64,000 nt of DNA from Nematopogon swammerdamellus (GCA_946902875.1 OX336343.1:3262754-3326753), one strand, 5' to 3'; positions 9,994 through 20,657 are shown, counted from the first letter of the stretch. Numbers and translations: made by a program. The notes: generated from the letters alone by a model not told the origin.

Positions 9994-10359
9994 TGCGTCT
10001 AGTTATGAGCAATTTTGAACATTATATTGCTCTGTACGTGGCCATAAGTGTTTTCAACGCAACGTGTGAATGCCCATTGATTCTCTCGCGTTAAAGTCGG
10101 ACTAAAAAAATAAATAATTTGTCAATGAAAATTAAAATTAAAAAAAATAGGCAATATATGTATATGAAAAAAAAATTTGTCAAGAAACAAATATTATATT
10201 TATTTTTAGTAACAATAAAATATATTACAATTTACAACATAAAAAAAACTATATTAAATAACATAAAATATAAACTCATTATATTAAACAAAGAACAAAT
10301 TTTAAACTATCTTAAAAATTAAAATCTAAACCTAATAAAATAAATAAATAACAAAAGCG

Positions 10360-10460
10360 ACGACGTCCAAATCGGCCCATCCGTTTGCGAGCTACGATGC
10401 CACAGACAGACACACAAACAGACAGACGGAGGCGTCAAACTCTTTTTCTTTTTCGTCGAG
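10360..10460 (+). repeat. Family K fragment
   Basis: The block TCCAAATCGGCCCATCCGTT, then GAGCTACGATGCCACAGACA and a GACA/CACA run, recurs at 19780-19860 and inverted at 49700-49770. Confidence 0.5.
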
Positions 10461-10807
10461 ATTTAATAAAATACCTTCTCTATCATTCCGCAAACAAGTT
10501 CATTGAGTTGCATCGTTGAAAATTTAAGTGTTCACCTGCCAACTGGCGCTTGATGGTTCCCTCCCCCTTCCACGGCCGCATTTCATTTTGCGTCGTCGCT
10601 CGTCGTCGGCGGAATGACGCACTCATTTCAGAGACGATTCGATCTCGTTTGACGCTATTGGATTTCCTCTGATGTCTCTTTTTCTCCTCACTTATAAAGA
10701 GTGTTGAGGAATGTGGGGAGAAAATGAAATGCAAGTAATTGAAAAATGTAATTGTGTTCTCTTTACGGGGAAATTTTAGGGTGACGAATTGTTGTTAGTA
10801 AGTAGGT

Positions 10808-11252
10808 AAAAACCGGCGAAGTGCGAGTCGAACTCGCGCACCGAGGGTTCCGTATGGCCATGTCATGGTCAGCGCCACTTAAGCCATGTATGGCGTGTTT
10901 ACGATTTTTTTTATGTAATCTTGTTGGTTGGCTGAGTCCGAGGGGCCAAAGCTCATGCTCCGACCAGCCAATATCACCTCCGAGAAGGTAGGTGCCATAC
11001 CGGAGACATCCCTGGTAGATTAGCGCGCATACACTTTTTAGTTTCTTGTATGGGGACCCCCGTGAACATTTTACATTTTCTTATTTTTATTATTTGTTGT
11101 TATATCGGCCATAATAACACGTTCTCTGAAAATTTCAACGGGCTATTACGGTTCCAATACAGCCCTCGGACGGACGGACAGACAGACAGACAAACAGACG
11201 TTGTAGGCTTAGTAATAGGCTTCCGTACGGGGTACGGAAACCTAAAAACGAC
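10808..11252 (+). repeat. Family C repeat, split by a family B insertion
   Basis: The left part (10808-10908) runs from AACCGGCGAAGTGCGAGTCG to GCCATGTATGGCGTGTTTAC. The right part (11016-11252) resumes at TTAGCGCGCATACACTTTTT and continues through the GACA tract to TACGGAAACCTAAAAA. A family B SINE-like piece sits between them. Confidence 0.75.
10909..11015 (-). mobile_element. Family B SINE-like 3' end nested in family C
   Basis: From the T-rich stretch (complement of a poly-A tail) through TTGGTTGGCTGAGTCCGAGG, AATATCACCTCCGAGAAGGT and CATACCGGAGACATCC. Truncated at its 5' side. Confidence 0.75.
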
Positions 11253-12080
11253 AGCCATATCATCGGTTTGCTATCACATTTTTCTTCATAAATATTAGAT
11301 GATAAACAAGAAAATAATGTATGTAATTCAGATCGCAGCACGAAGCGACCGCGCATGAAAATTATTCATAGAGCGATTCTGTTGTAATAAAATATTCATA
11401 GAAATATCGCCCTTCATGGAAATACTCGCACGAGAAAACACATACACACTCCGCCCGCGGACAAGTTGCCTCCGATACGCGTTGAGTGACTTCGAGTTGA
11501 GTCTTCGAATTTGCCTCAATCACCAATGCTGTCACTCAGTTTATCTCAATTTATATGTACACTAGCTTTTGCCGTCGGCTTCGATCGCGGTAAACTCGTT
11601 TTAATATTTTCTCATACACCAGGGGAAGTCTCTTTCCAACCCGTAAATCTTGCACTACCATTTTAAAATTTTTGTATGTAAAAGATATTATCAAGATCTA
11701 TGCCCCTATGTTGTCCTTTTTTCGTTATTTCATTTTAAATGAAATATATTTGATTATAAAAATGTGAAAATATAGCAATCTTAGGTCTAACTTGAATATT
11801 TTTTATATGGAAAACTATAAAAAAAATAAGACATAGCGACTTGCAGTAGGCTTTTGTTGATAGCAAAAAAAATATATCACTTAAATTTAGGAAGAATAAA
11901 GGCATGAAAAAAGACTTCGCCTGAATGATGATGAGTGATGACTCACAAATATTTTGTAGGCAGTTTGATTCTGAGCTGCAGTTGTCTTTTTCGTGCGTGG
12001 GGTTGAAATTTTCAACTTGAAAACGTTTCGCAATACACGATGCTCTTCAACGCAAACAATGATAATAAACTGTAACTTCT
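11253..12080. other. Mostly unassigned; family H terminus at about 11560
   Basis: No gene seen. ACTAGCTTTTGCCGTCGGCT at about 11563 resembles the CCCGCGGCTTCGCTCGCG terminus found at 29704, 31216, 48230 and 53384. The rest is AT-rich without recognised structure. Confidence 0.4.
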
Positions 12081-12172
12081 CTTATATTATCTCTCTCTCC
12101 TTCCCTCCGCCTCCTTATCTCTCTCGCCTCCTCCCCTCTCACCCCTCCCCTCCGTCCTTCTCTCCCCCCTCC
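12081..12172 (+). repeat. Long pyrimidine tract (CT-rich)
   Basis: About 90 nearly uninterrupted pyrimidines. A purine-rich counterpart lies at 48045-48135, and both are flanked by related family H sequence (CATTCGACACTGAATT here, its complement at about 48020), so this is one repeat in two orientations. Confidence 0.6.
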
Positions 12173-12240
12173 ATGCGGCACTATCATTCGACACTGAATT
12201 CTGATGATAGTTTTTCCTTATTAGTGATTCCGTTCATAGT

Positions 12241-12385
12241 TTTTTTTTTTTTTATGGAAACTGACACGGGTGCCTACATCACCTACAACATCCGTGATGT
12301 CAGCCCATAACACAGGGTGAACTAGGTGCCATGTCAGTGCTTCCCTTCATTTCATGTCGGCTACACTAAACTGGACGGAAAACAT
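12241..12385 (-). mobile_element. Family A SINE-like element, 3' end
   Basis: T-run tail then ATGGAAACTGACACGGGTGC, the conserved CCGTGATGTCAGCCCATAAC, and CTACACTAAACTGGACGGAA. Breaks off after 145 bp. Confidence 0.8.
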
Positions 12386-12466
12386 AGATTGTAAAAACTA
12401 AAAACTAACAGGACAAATTCAAGCGTAGTGTACTACCATACGAATGATGAATAAAGAATAAAGAAT

Positions 12467-12515
12467 ACGGAACACTCGGTGCGCGAGTCCGACTCGCACT
12501 TGGCCGGTTTTTTTT
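12467..12515 (-). repeat. Family C terminal fragment
   Basis: ATACGGAACACTCGGTGCGC through GACTCGCACTTGGCCGG and a T run. Confidence 0.6.
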
Positions 12516-12750
12516 AAGTACCGACCCCACACGATATTACACTAAATCGATTTAAGAAGACGAGAACCCGATCAGACTGCCCACAATTTTAACGAAGGTT
12601 CTGCCCGTAATGGAGGCTATAATGGGAAGAAGGGCGCACAAAGTGGCGTCTAGAGTTATTACATCAATTAAAATTATGTCTCCCGTAATTTGAGCTCGCC
12701 TTGAGCGGCGAACATATCCTGGAGAATGAGAAGAGATTATTTTCTCTTTA
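12516..12750. other. Unassigned sequence
   Basis: Begins with a short piece of the shared SINE head (AAGTACCGACCCCACACGAT). Otherwise nothing recognised. Confidence 0.4.
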
Positions 12751-13142
12751 TTTTTAGGGTTCCGTATCCGGTACGGGACCCTATTACCTAAGCCTACGCC
12801 GTCTGTCTGTCTGTCCGAACGTTCGTCCGTCTGTCCGAGTGCTGTATCTCTTGAACCGTAATAGGTAGCCGGTTGAAATTTTTACAGAATATGTGTTATT
12901 ATGGCCGATATAACAACAAATAATAAAAATAAGAAAACAGTAAAAAAAATCACGGGGGTTCCCGAAACTAAAAAGTGTATGCGCTCGCGCCATCTACCGA
13001 ATAGAGTATGAAGCATTTGAACTAATCATTAATTTTAACTAATATGAAGCATTTCATAAACACGCCATAAATGGCGTGAGTGGCACTAACCATGACATGG
13101 CGATACGAAACCCTCGGTGCGCGAGTTCGACTCGCACTTGGC
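12751..13142 (-). repeat. Family C dispersed repeat
   Basis: Near full length from TTAGGGTTCCGTATCCGGTA to GTTCGACTCGCACTTGGCAC, including the TGTC tract and the ATGAAGCATTT pair. Directly abuts the Pol III head fragment at 13146. Confidence 0.75.
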
Positions 13143-13145
13143 ACT

Positions 13146-13265
13146 GGACGTGGAATCCGAACCACGGTTAGCATCCAACGGTCGAGCGGTCACCCATGCA
13201 AGTACTGACCGCACCAAGGGTTGCTTAACAGTCGACCAACCGCTCCACTGAGCTACCGAGGCGCG
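13146..13265 (-). mobile_element. SINE head with tRNA-like A box and 5S rRNA-like box
   Basis: On the minus strand: GGTAGCTCAGTGGAGCGGTT (tRNA D-arm/A-box-like), then GTTAAGCAACCC and GCGGTCAGTACTTGCATGGG TGACCG, which matches the 3' internal-promoter part of arthropod 5S rRNA, then a GGTTCGGATTCCACG B-box-like end. No tail, so this is an isolated head fragment. Confidence 0.7.
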
Positions 13266-14346
13266 GTAATCGCTCTGGAGACGACGAATCATAAAACCTT
13301 CGGACATATTTTACAAAAGTGTCCATTAGCGGGACCCTCCTCAACCCGTTACTAAGCTCGGATTTGTCTTTTTTTCAGCTATATTTTACAGAAAGCGTGC
13401 TCTTGTCGCGGAGGCTTTTCGGAGGCTTCGTGGCTGAAATACGAACTGGCGCCGACCGCGCCTTCCGGTGGGCACCGCGGTACCTGCAATCGATTTGAGG
13501 TTTTATTTATTCAGGTGGCCGCGACTCGATAAATAGTTTTCGGGTTGAAAACGTGGTGGGGTTGAAAAACGTGTAAAGCAAAGTACGACGACGACGCAAG
13601 GAAATCGGAAAACGATTCGAATCGACCCGTTTATTACTTTTGGGGGACGGCGGGATGAAAATGCAAAGGATTAGCCAACCTTCAATCAACGCGTTGGTAA
13701 GGCCCATTCCGCCGATGCAAAACACGCGAACAATGTGCGTTTTGGCTTATATTATGTGCCATTTGTTAGAATAATTTTCGAAAACAAATACTCATATTTT
13801 TCAATCAGATTTTTTTTTCTTTTCAATAAAAATATATGAATTATAACATGCTTAGTGATTTATTTCTTATAACATGTAACTTTTGCCAAAAAAAAAAACA
13901 CGACAGAGGACCGTAAATTACGTTTTTTTTAGAAGAAATTGTTAAGAAAATCAAGACACCTATACAGAAAATATTCTGGAGAAATACAAGAAAAAGATGA
14001 GAACGATTATTTATCCTGCTTGTTTTTTAGTTTTTGTATAGCTTGACCCTGGAAAAAGCTGCTAAAAACACCATGTTAGCAATTGTTTACGACAAGCAGG
14101 GGTTTGAAGAGGGTTTGTTAAGTAAATAAGCCACATTTTGCGTAAAAAATATTTTATATAAAGTTTTCTTTATTCTTGGCTTTGGTGATAAATTTTTATA
14201 TTTTTTCTGTGTGGCCTGGTTTCTCTGAAAGAAATTTTTGAAAATTTCAAAAATCTCGTTTTCTTCCAAAAGTTTGCATATCGCAGCCTTAACCCTACCA
14301 CATTTACTAGGTACGACTAAAAACGTGGACTCTGACGGTTGTACAA
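13266..14346. other. Unassigned sequence
   Basis: About 1 kb without a recognisable gene or repeat. The frames at 13507-13725 and 14087-14425 (minus) show no family motif. Confidence 0.4.
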
Positions 14347-14996
14347 AGGTTGAAATTTGCCCAGCGAACAATGGAGCGAGCCATGCTGGGTGGTCAGGCC
14401 AAGGAGAGGAGGATAGAGGACGCACCTGGTTCCTTCATGCGCCGGCGACTTTGAGCGTCGCCTCCTCGCTCACCCTGGTGTCCAATTACGTGTGATCGCT
14501 CCAGCGACGCACGCAGCTGTGTGTCCAGGCCTGGACGTGCGTACCCGGGAGCTCACGGCGACTTGCCAAAGATGCTATGCACGGCGCGCGGCAGCGTAGT
14601 TTTTGTTGGTGCTTGTTTGATGCAAGGAAGGAAGTGAAGTAGGAGGAAAAAATCGGTATGGAGAAAAACTAATTTTAATGTAGGTAGAAAGAAAAGAATC
14701 TGGTCAGTCTGTCAGTTGGCGCGGAAATTCAAATATCTACCTGATACATTATTTTATTATCTATGTTTGCATTGACCACTGGGAGTATCGCTACGTGATA
14801 TATTGCGTAACGAGGCAATTGTAGTCTATATTGGACACCGGGTGGCTAAGCTCAAGTGGCAGTGTGCTGGACAAGTCAGCCGAAGAGACGACGGCCGTTG
14901 GAGTGACCGCGTCCTACGCTGGAAGCCGTGGACAGAAAAACGGAGTGTGGGAAGACCACCCGCACAGGTGGGACGACGTCACATCATTTTTTTTTA

Positions 14997-15244
14997 TTTT
15001 TTTTATTGATGCTGACACGGTTGGCTTCATCACCTACAACATCCGTGATGTCAGCCCATAACACCGGATGAACTTGGTGCCACGTCAGTGATTCGCTTCG
15101 GTCGTGCCGGCTACACTGAACTGGACGGAAAACACAAACTATGTACATAGCCGTTTCGACCGACCTTTCATTCAGTGCGGTGGTACCAACCCGGGCGGGT
15201 TGAACCCTACCACCTAGTAATATAAGAAGGGAGTCATATCCCTT
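14997..15244 (-). mobile_element. Family A SINE-like element inside the RTE fragment
   Basis: T-rich start, GATGCTGACACGGTTGGCTT, conserved CCGTGATGTCAGCCCATAAC and CACCTAGTAATATAAGAAGG, ending at CATATCCCTTA. 5'-truncated before the shared head. Confidence 0.8.
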
Positions 15245-15249
15245 AAAAA

Positions 15250-15827
15250 TTATTATTAAATATGATGTCGTCGTGGCGTCGTCCCACCTTTGCCTTTAAA
15301 AGGCACCTTGCTACTCACCTGCTGAAGCTGCAGAAGCAGCTCTGAATACCTACACGATGTTCTTGTCTCCCGGTTATTTTCTTGTGGTGTTTAAATTTAA
15401 ATTTAGGTCTGAGGGGTTATGTTGTGTTGTGTCTTATTCATTCATTTCTCATTTTATTTTTATTGTTCGTGTTTATCTTGTTATCTTGTAATTTATGTTT
15501 GTTAATTTGTTAATTTAGTAATATTGTTAGTAATAGTTAAATGGTCGTTCTCACCTTGTTATTTAAAACGGTACGAAGCATATTTATATATTTATATTTT
15601 ATTTATTCTATTTAATTTATATTGCCTCTTTTACAGCTGTCAAATAGGATATTCTGGAGGCTGGGCTTAAAATCAGCGATGCTGGGTCGTCTCGGCTCAG
15701 TATCATACGCTGCGCCCAGACCCTATTTTTCATAGTTTTAGGTATATTATTTATTAGGTACAACTGTCATGTGTATGTTGCAAACTTATGAAAAATAAAT
15801 AAACATTTCATTTCATTTCATTTCATC
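15250..15827 (+). mobile_element. Retroposon 3' region with (TTTCA)n tail
   Basis: AT-rich non-coding segment ending in AAAATAAATAAACATTTCA and four TTTCA units (15807-15827), exactly before the RTE sequence resumes at 15826. The AATAAA signal plus microsatellite tail suggests a LINE 3' UTR of unknown clade. Confidence 0.5.
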
Positions 15828-15949
15828 AAGTGCGTCGGCGGAAACCAGTGGTTCCGTACCGCTGAAAGCCGGGTGAACTGGAGGAAAATCGGAGAGGTGT
15901 ATGTCCAGCATTGGAGGCTTACACGCTGACTGACTGACGTACCTACGTT

Positions 15950-16175
15950 ACGTCGGTACGTTTTTACTAATATCGTGTTAAGCTGGCGCGGGGAAGGTCC
16001 GACGTCCCTGCCTCTAACGTTCTTGCCACAAACTATTCTTGTTCGCCTGCATATACTTCTCCCACAACCCAAAGGTTAGTTAGAATAGAATGCCTCACGG
16101 CATTAAACTCGCATATTGTGCCTAATTTCTATAAATCGGTGTTCAATAAAGAATATATACATACATACATAAATA
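15950..16175 (+). mobile_element. LINE 3' UTR fragment (family L)
   Basis: CACAAACTATTCTTGTTCGC, AACCCAAAGGTTAGTTAGAA and GTTCAATAAAGAATATATAC followed by an (ATAC)n tail. Pieces recur inverted at 40495-40870 and direct at 53195-53250. Ends with AATAAA and a microsatellite, typical of a LINE 3' end. Confidence 0.55.
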
Positions 16176-16387
16176 CATACCTATTATTCAAGGGGCATGT
16201 AAAAAAAATATGATTTAAATCACCCTCTTCCTAACTGCTTTCACAAACTTGAATGTGACAGGAACAATTTTGGAAAAGTGGTAAAAATATATGTAATTCA
16301 GCGCTGGCCACGAGCGGATACACTCGCTGTGGGCCAATACACTATAGTTGAAAACTTTCGGAATTGACAAATAAGTTACTCTTATGA

Positions 16388-16530
16388 GTGCCAGCCCGTC
16401 AGGTGGGACGACGACATCAAGAATGTCGCCGGAAAGCAGTATGGTTATGTACCGATGAAAGGTGGGAGGACTGGAGAAAAATTGGAGAGGCTATGTCCAG
16501 CAGTCGACGCGTACACGCCGACTGACTGAA
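16388..16530 (+). mobile_element. RTE-clade LINE 3' fragment
   Basis: CAGGTGGGACGACGACATCA to GGCTATGTCCAGCAGTCGAC and ACACGCCGACTGACTGA, the same 3' end as at 9603 with a shorter tail. Confidence 0.75.
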
Positions 16531-16539
16531 TTTCACTAT

Positions 16540-16680
16540 ATTAATCGACTCTCCAACATCCAAAGATTGACTGGAAGAAATCACTGTACCGGATAAGTCC
16601 GCCTTTGCACGTCATGTAAATGATATATCGAGCATGTTTCTGTAAAATGTTTTGGACCAATAAAGTATTTCTATCTTTTT
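16540..16680 (+). mobile_element. LINE 3' UTR fragment (family M)
   Basis: ACTCTCCAACATCCAAAGAT, GATAAGTCCGCCTTTGCACG and ACCAATAAAGTATTTCTATC. Same block at 18545 (plus) and 45148 (minus). Contains an AATAAA signal near the end. Confidence 0.6.
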
Positions 16681-16908
16681 TTTTATCGATAGCGCGACAT
16701 GTGGCATCTCTTCACCTACAAATAGGTGTCTAACGATTCCCATGGGCATTCTGTGATGCACGGGGATTGCGAATGTCATGCCGGCCTGACAGGAGCCTTT
16801 TCACGCCCCTTTTGAAAAACCCCAGGCTGTACTTGGGAGGAAATAGATGGGCAAGGAGTGCGTTCCACATTTTCCCGGTTCTGTGAATAAAAGACCTACA
16901 GAACCGGT
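16677..16908 (-). mobile_element. CR1/Jockey-type LINE 3' fragment (family G)
   Basis: T-run then GCGACATGTGGCATCTCTTC, AATGTCATGCCGGCCTGACA and TTCCACATTTTCCCGGTTCT. On the minus strand this is the 3' end seen at 39712. Inserted immediately after the family M tail. Confidence 0.65.
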
Positions 16909-17022
16909 TGGATAAATATATATAAATATATCTATAAATATATCTCTCATTTTCTATGCACGCAGCTCGTCTGTGGAATCTAATACCTCACTGTATGCGA
17001 CACTGCAAGTCGCTTCAATTAT

Positions 17023-17912
17023 TCAAAAAAACCGGCCAAGTGCAAGTCAAATTCGCGCACCGAGCGTTCCGTATCACCATGTCATGGTCAGCGCCACTCA
17101 CGCCATCTATGACGTGTTTATGAAATGCTTCATATTAGTTCAAATTTATGATTAGCTAAAATGCTTCATACTCTTTACGGTAGATGGCGCGCGCGCATAC
17201 ACTTTTTAGTTTTTGCTATGGGAACCCTCGTGAATTTTTTACTTTTCTTATTTTTATTATTTTATACCTTTATTTTCACATTTTTATCTTACAAAATTTA
17301 TATTAATTTTTTATACATAATAAAAAATATTAAAAATATACAAAATTAATATAAACAGTAAAAAACAAAAACGGCATACCGCCGGCGGCGGGAGATAAAC
17401 CTCCAAGCACGCCGGCGGGTGCAGGCCGTGGCTACGGAGCTCTCCGAGACGACGCGAGGCAAGCTACGAGCGATAGGTGGTGGTACTAGACACGTAGGCC
17501 ACCACCACCCTCATCTCGGAGAGCTCCGTATCCGCCGGACTACACGGCGACATCGTCGCGCAGCTCTTTGAAGTCTTAATCTTCGCGCGCGCGTCGCCTC
17601 GTGGTCGCACGTACCACCGGTAGCGGGGGCACTAGACGGGACGTGAAGTCCCGATGACCCCAAGCTGGCCGATGGTGGACGTCGCCCTCGCCGTAGGTGT
17701 TGTGGCTCGGCTGACGTCAACGCTCCATCTTCGCCGTTGATTTTTTTATTATTATTTATTTAGTTGTTATATCGGCCATAATAATACATATTCTGTGATT
17801 TCAGGGAGCTACCTATTACGGTTCAAGAGATACAGCCCTCGGACAGACAGACAGACAGACGACGGCGTAGGCTTAGTAATAGGGACCCGTACCGGATACG
17901 GAAACCTAAAAG
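17023..17912 (+). repeat. Family C repeat split by a 0.5-kb insertion
   Basis: The left half (17023-17257) starts ACCGGCCAAGTGCAAGTC and ends in the TTATTTTTATTATT segment. The right half (17744-17912) resumes at TTATTTAGTTGTTATATCGG and ends CGGATACGGAAACCTAAAAG. The halves together make one normal copy. Confidence 0.75.
17258..17743 (-). mobile_element. Insertion in family C, AT-rich end and GC-rich body (family D)
   Basis: The insert has an AT-rich stretch (17258-17375), then a GC-rich body with GCATACCGCCGGCGGCGGGA. The AT/GC junction recurs at 59925-60025, so it is a dispersed family. The TTTATTATT-like sequence on both sides may be a target duplication but is too low in complexity to be sure. 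Function and class unknown. Confidence 0.5.
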
Positions 17913-18078
17913 CACTTAAAGTTGTACTAGTTGTCAGTGTGGAGACAATAGTTAAAAATCCTTTATTCTGAATGGACAAGTAATTAGTATATCGTTCCTT
18001 CCACTCTGCACTACCAAGCTGCGCTACCGCAATATAAACTGTAATTCATATGTATTTAATGTACCTATACTTTTATGT

Positions 18079-18403
18079 TTGTTTTTTTTTATGGGAACTG
18101 ACACGGTTGGCTGCATCACCTACAACATCCGTGATGTCAGCCCATAACACCGGGTGAACTTGGTGCCACGTCAGTGCCTCCCTTCGGTCGAGCCGGCTAC
18201 ACTGAACTGGACGGAAAACACAAACTATTTACATAGCCGTTTCGACCGACCTTTCATTCAGTGCGGTGGTACCAACCCGGGCGGGTTAAACCCTACCACC
18301 TAGTGATATAAGAAGGGAGTCATATCCCTTAGTCGCCTTTTACGAAATGCGCGGGGAGAGATGCAGTGGGGCTATTCTTTTAAAGTACCGACCCCACACG
18401 GTA
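18079..18403 (-). mobile_element. Family A SINE-like element, near full length
   Basis: From T8 and ATGGGAACTGACACGGTTGG to AGTACCGACCCCACACGGTA, including the shared 5' head (complement of ACCGTGTGGGG, GAATAGCCCCACTGCATCTC). This copy lacks the tRNA/5S module and is a good reference for the short subtype, about 320 bp. Confidence 0.85.
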
Positions 18404-18544
18404 CAAATTTATTTAATTTAATTTATAATTTTCAATTTATATTTTTAATTAACTAGTACGTACTTATATGTAGTAGTCGTAGTTTATCATAGTTATTTTC
18501 CTTATATTATTATTTTATATTCCCGCACTCAAGTCTTTTGCTAA

Positions 18545-18720
18545 TACCTACTTATACCTATCTCACAACATACGACTCTCAAACATCCTAAGGTTGACTG
18601 GGATAAATCCCTGTAAAGAATAAGTCCGCCTTTGCCCCTCGTGTAAATTACTTATAGTTTGTTACTGTTAAATGTTTTGGGGCAATAAAGTATTTCTATC
18701 TATCTATATATCTATCTACA
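18545..18720 (+). mobile_element. LINE 3' UTR (family M) with (TATC)n tail
   Basis: CTCAAACATCCTAAGGTTGA, AATAAGTCCGCCTTTGCCCC, GGGGCAATAAAGTATTTCTA then TATCTATCTA repeats. AATAAA plus microsatellite tail indicates a LINE 3' terminus. Confidence 0.65.
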
Positions 18721-19204
18721 TCTACAGAACCTTCTATCCGTCAAATTTCACACAAAGCTTGACCGCCGGACTGGGGTTCCGCTGAATAATTCCCCCGTAT
18801 GCATATTTAATCCTCACCCGCATTTCGAACGTCGTCGCTACGCAACCCTCATTCCTGGCCGTGAGCTGGCAATACAGAACAATTTATAAGTCCCATTTTT
18901 AGGGTCACGGAGAAACCAGCCCGGTCCGATTGTGGCTGTTTGGTTGGAGCTGGAAATGTGAAAAAAAAAACATCTGTAAATTATAGTTATTCTAGCTCTC
19001 AAACTGTATCTTAACACCTGTAAGCGGTGTCTATTGTGTAGTTAGTCACAAAGTATTATAATCGAAGACTTTAAAATAATAAATAACCCTGCGAAATTTC
19101 TTGCCGGCTCTTCTTTGTGGGTGTAATCGAACCGGATTGTAATAAAAACTAAACAGGACATATTCAAGCGTAGTGTACTACAATACGAATGGTGAATAAA
19201 GAAT
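18721..19204. other. Unassigned sequence
   Basis: No gene seen. The segment 19150-19205 (CATATTCAAGCGTAGTGTAC, GAATAAAGAATAAAGAA) recurs at 12418-12475 and looks like a LINE 3' UTR piece. Confidence 0.4.
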
Positions 19205-19316
19205 AAAGAACTGCTTCCCGCGCCGACTTACTTGATGTCGTCGTCCCACCCGGCGGGTGGTCTTCCCACACTCCGTTTTCCTGTCCACGGCCGCCAGTGT
19301 AATACACGGTCACACT
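19205..19316 (-). mobile_element. RTE-clade LINE fragment
   Basis: Complement of the RTE C-terminal region: TTGATGTCGTCGTCCCACCC, GTGGTCTTCCCACACTCCGT, TTTTCCTGTCCACGG. Opposite orientation to the other four. Confidence 0.7.
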
Positions 19317-19559
19317 AACATATTCATTTATAACTTTGCTTCGCAAATTAAGTCCTCAGTTCAAACTTTACACTGGCAAGAAACATTTTGAATATGTGAG
19401 AATAACAATCTAGGATAGGGCTAGTCGTGCATTTCACTATGGCTGAAAACTTTCGGAAACAATTACAAAAAAAAAACCCCTACTCAAAGTCAATGCTAAG
19501 TAAATTCCCGCGCAGCCTTGACTTTTTATATTTTATTTACTTATCGGCCCCCGACTTCT

Positions 19560-19880
19560 TTTTTAAGTAAGTAATAAACGGAAATTATTTTTGCCTTTTA
19601 ATTTTTTAATTTGTAATTTAACTTTTATTTCAAGCTTTTTAATTAAAAAAAAAACCGCATGCACATCGGTCCAATAAATTTTTTTTTGATTGTTTAATTA
19701 CTTGATTACTTCGTTATAAACATAGCTAAGAACCATCCCGCTTAAACCAGCGTTCTATTAAAAAAAACCGCATCCAAATCGGTCTATCCGTTTGGGAGCT
19801 ACGATGTCACAGACAGACACACCCTCACACACATATACACACACACGTTTTTACAACACACCTCTGTTTTCGTTGAGGGT
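19560..19880 (-). repeat. Family K dispersed repeat
   Basis: Contains ATAGCTAAGAACCATCCCGC, CAAATCGGTCTATCCGTTTG, GAGCTACGATGTCACAGACA and a CACA/CATA run. The inverted counterpart at 49645-49915 shares all of these in the same order. Adjoins the long inverted repeat. Confidence 0.6.
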
Positions 19881-20657
19881 TAAAAAAAAAGTTATAAAAA
19901 ACTAAAACCCGACTACGTAAAAGCTAATTATGAAAATCGTTTAAATAAAAAAAAACAGTTATAAAAAACTAAAACCCGGCTACGAAAAAGCAAATTATGA
20001 AAATAGTTTAACTATAACTAAAAATAACAAAATAATGTTTTCTATATAATTTATCAGATACAGCAATTCTCTTTTTTTATATTGATTTTACCTTAGCACA
20101 ACTCTATAAATTTTGATAAATTTATTATTTTTAACGTTCTAAATATAAAGCCGTGGTCGGGCGTTCTTCGTTCAACAAGACAAGTGAGGCCGTCGTCGTG
20201 CATTATTAGAGCGCGGAACTTAGGACGGCCATCGCCATTGTGTCATACTGGCATCTTTTTGTAAGATCAGTCAGAGCCAATCTAAAATTATTATAAGTAG
20301 ATACATAGGTACATACCGAACGTCAACGGCTATAATGCACAACGACGGTCTCAATCATCTTGTTGAACGAAGAACGCCCGACCACGGCTCTATATTTAGA
20401 ACGTTAAAAATAATAAATTTATCAAAATTTATAGAGTTGTGCTAAGGTAAAATCAATATAAAAAAAGAGAATTGCTGTATCTGATAAATTATATAGAAAA
20501 CATTATTTTGTTATTTTTAGTTATAGTTAAACTATTTTCATAATTTGCTTTTTCGTAGCCGGGTTTTAGTTTTTTATAACTGTTTTTTTTTATTTAAACG
20601 ATTTTCATAATTAGCTTTTACGTAGTCGGGTTTTAGTTTTTTATAACTTTTTTTTTT
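19881..20657. repeat. 777-bp near-perfect inverted repeat (300-bp arms)
   Basis: The left arm (19881-20180) and right arm (20358-20657) are reverse complements over about 300 bp, with one substitution and one A/T-run length difference that I could find. Looser pairing extends inward to about 20207/20330, leaving a 122-bp loop. Each arm holds a direct duplication of about 65 bp (TTATAAAAAACTAAAACCC units). It could be a foldback transposon, a palindromic duplication or a hairpin-RNA locus. It has no coding frame. Confidence 0.85.

Larger units (their letters stand above)
14347..15942 (+). mobile_element. RTE-clade LINE 3' end broken by several insertions
   Basis: Three collinear pieces match the element at 9603: 14347-14392 (TTTGCCCAGCGAACAATGGA), 14775-14996 (TCGCTACGTGATATATTGCG to GGTGGGACGACGTCACATCA) and 15826-15942 (TCAAGTGCGTCGGCGGAAAC to the CTGACTGACTGA tail). 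Unrelated sequence (14393-14774) separates the first two. A family A SINE and another tailed element separate the last two. Confidence 0.75.

Noticed and set aside
10119..10322. 67-codon Lys/Ile/Asn-rich frame
   Set aside because: Extremely AT-rich and low in complexity; expected by chance in such sequence.
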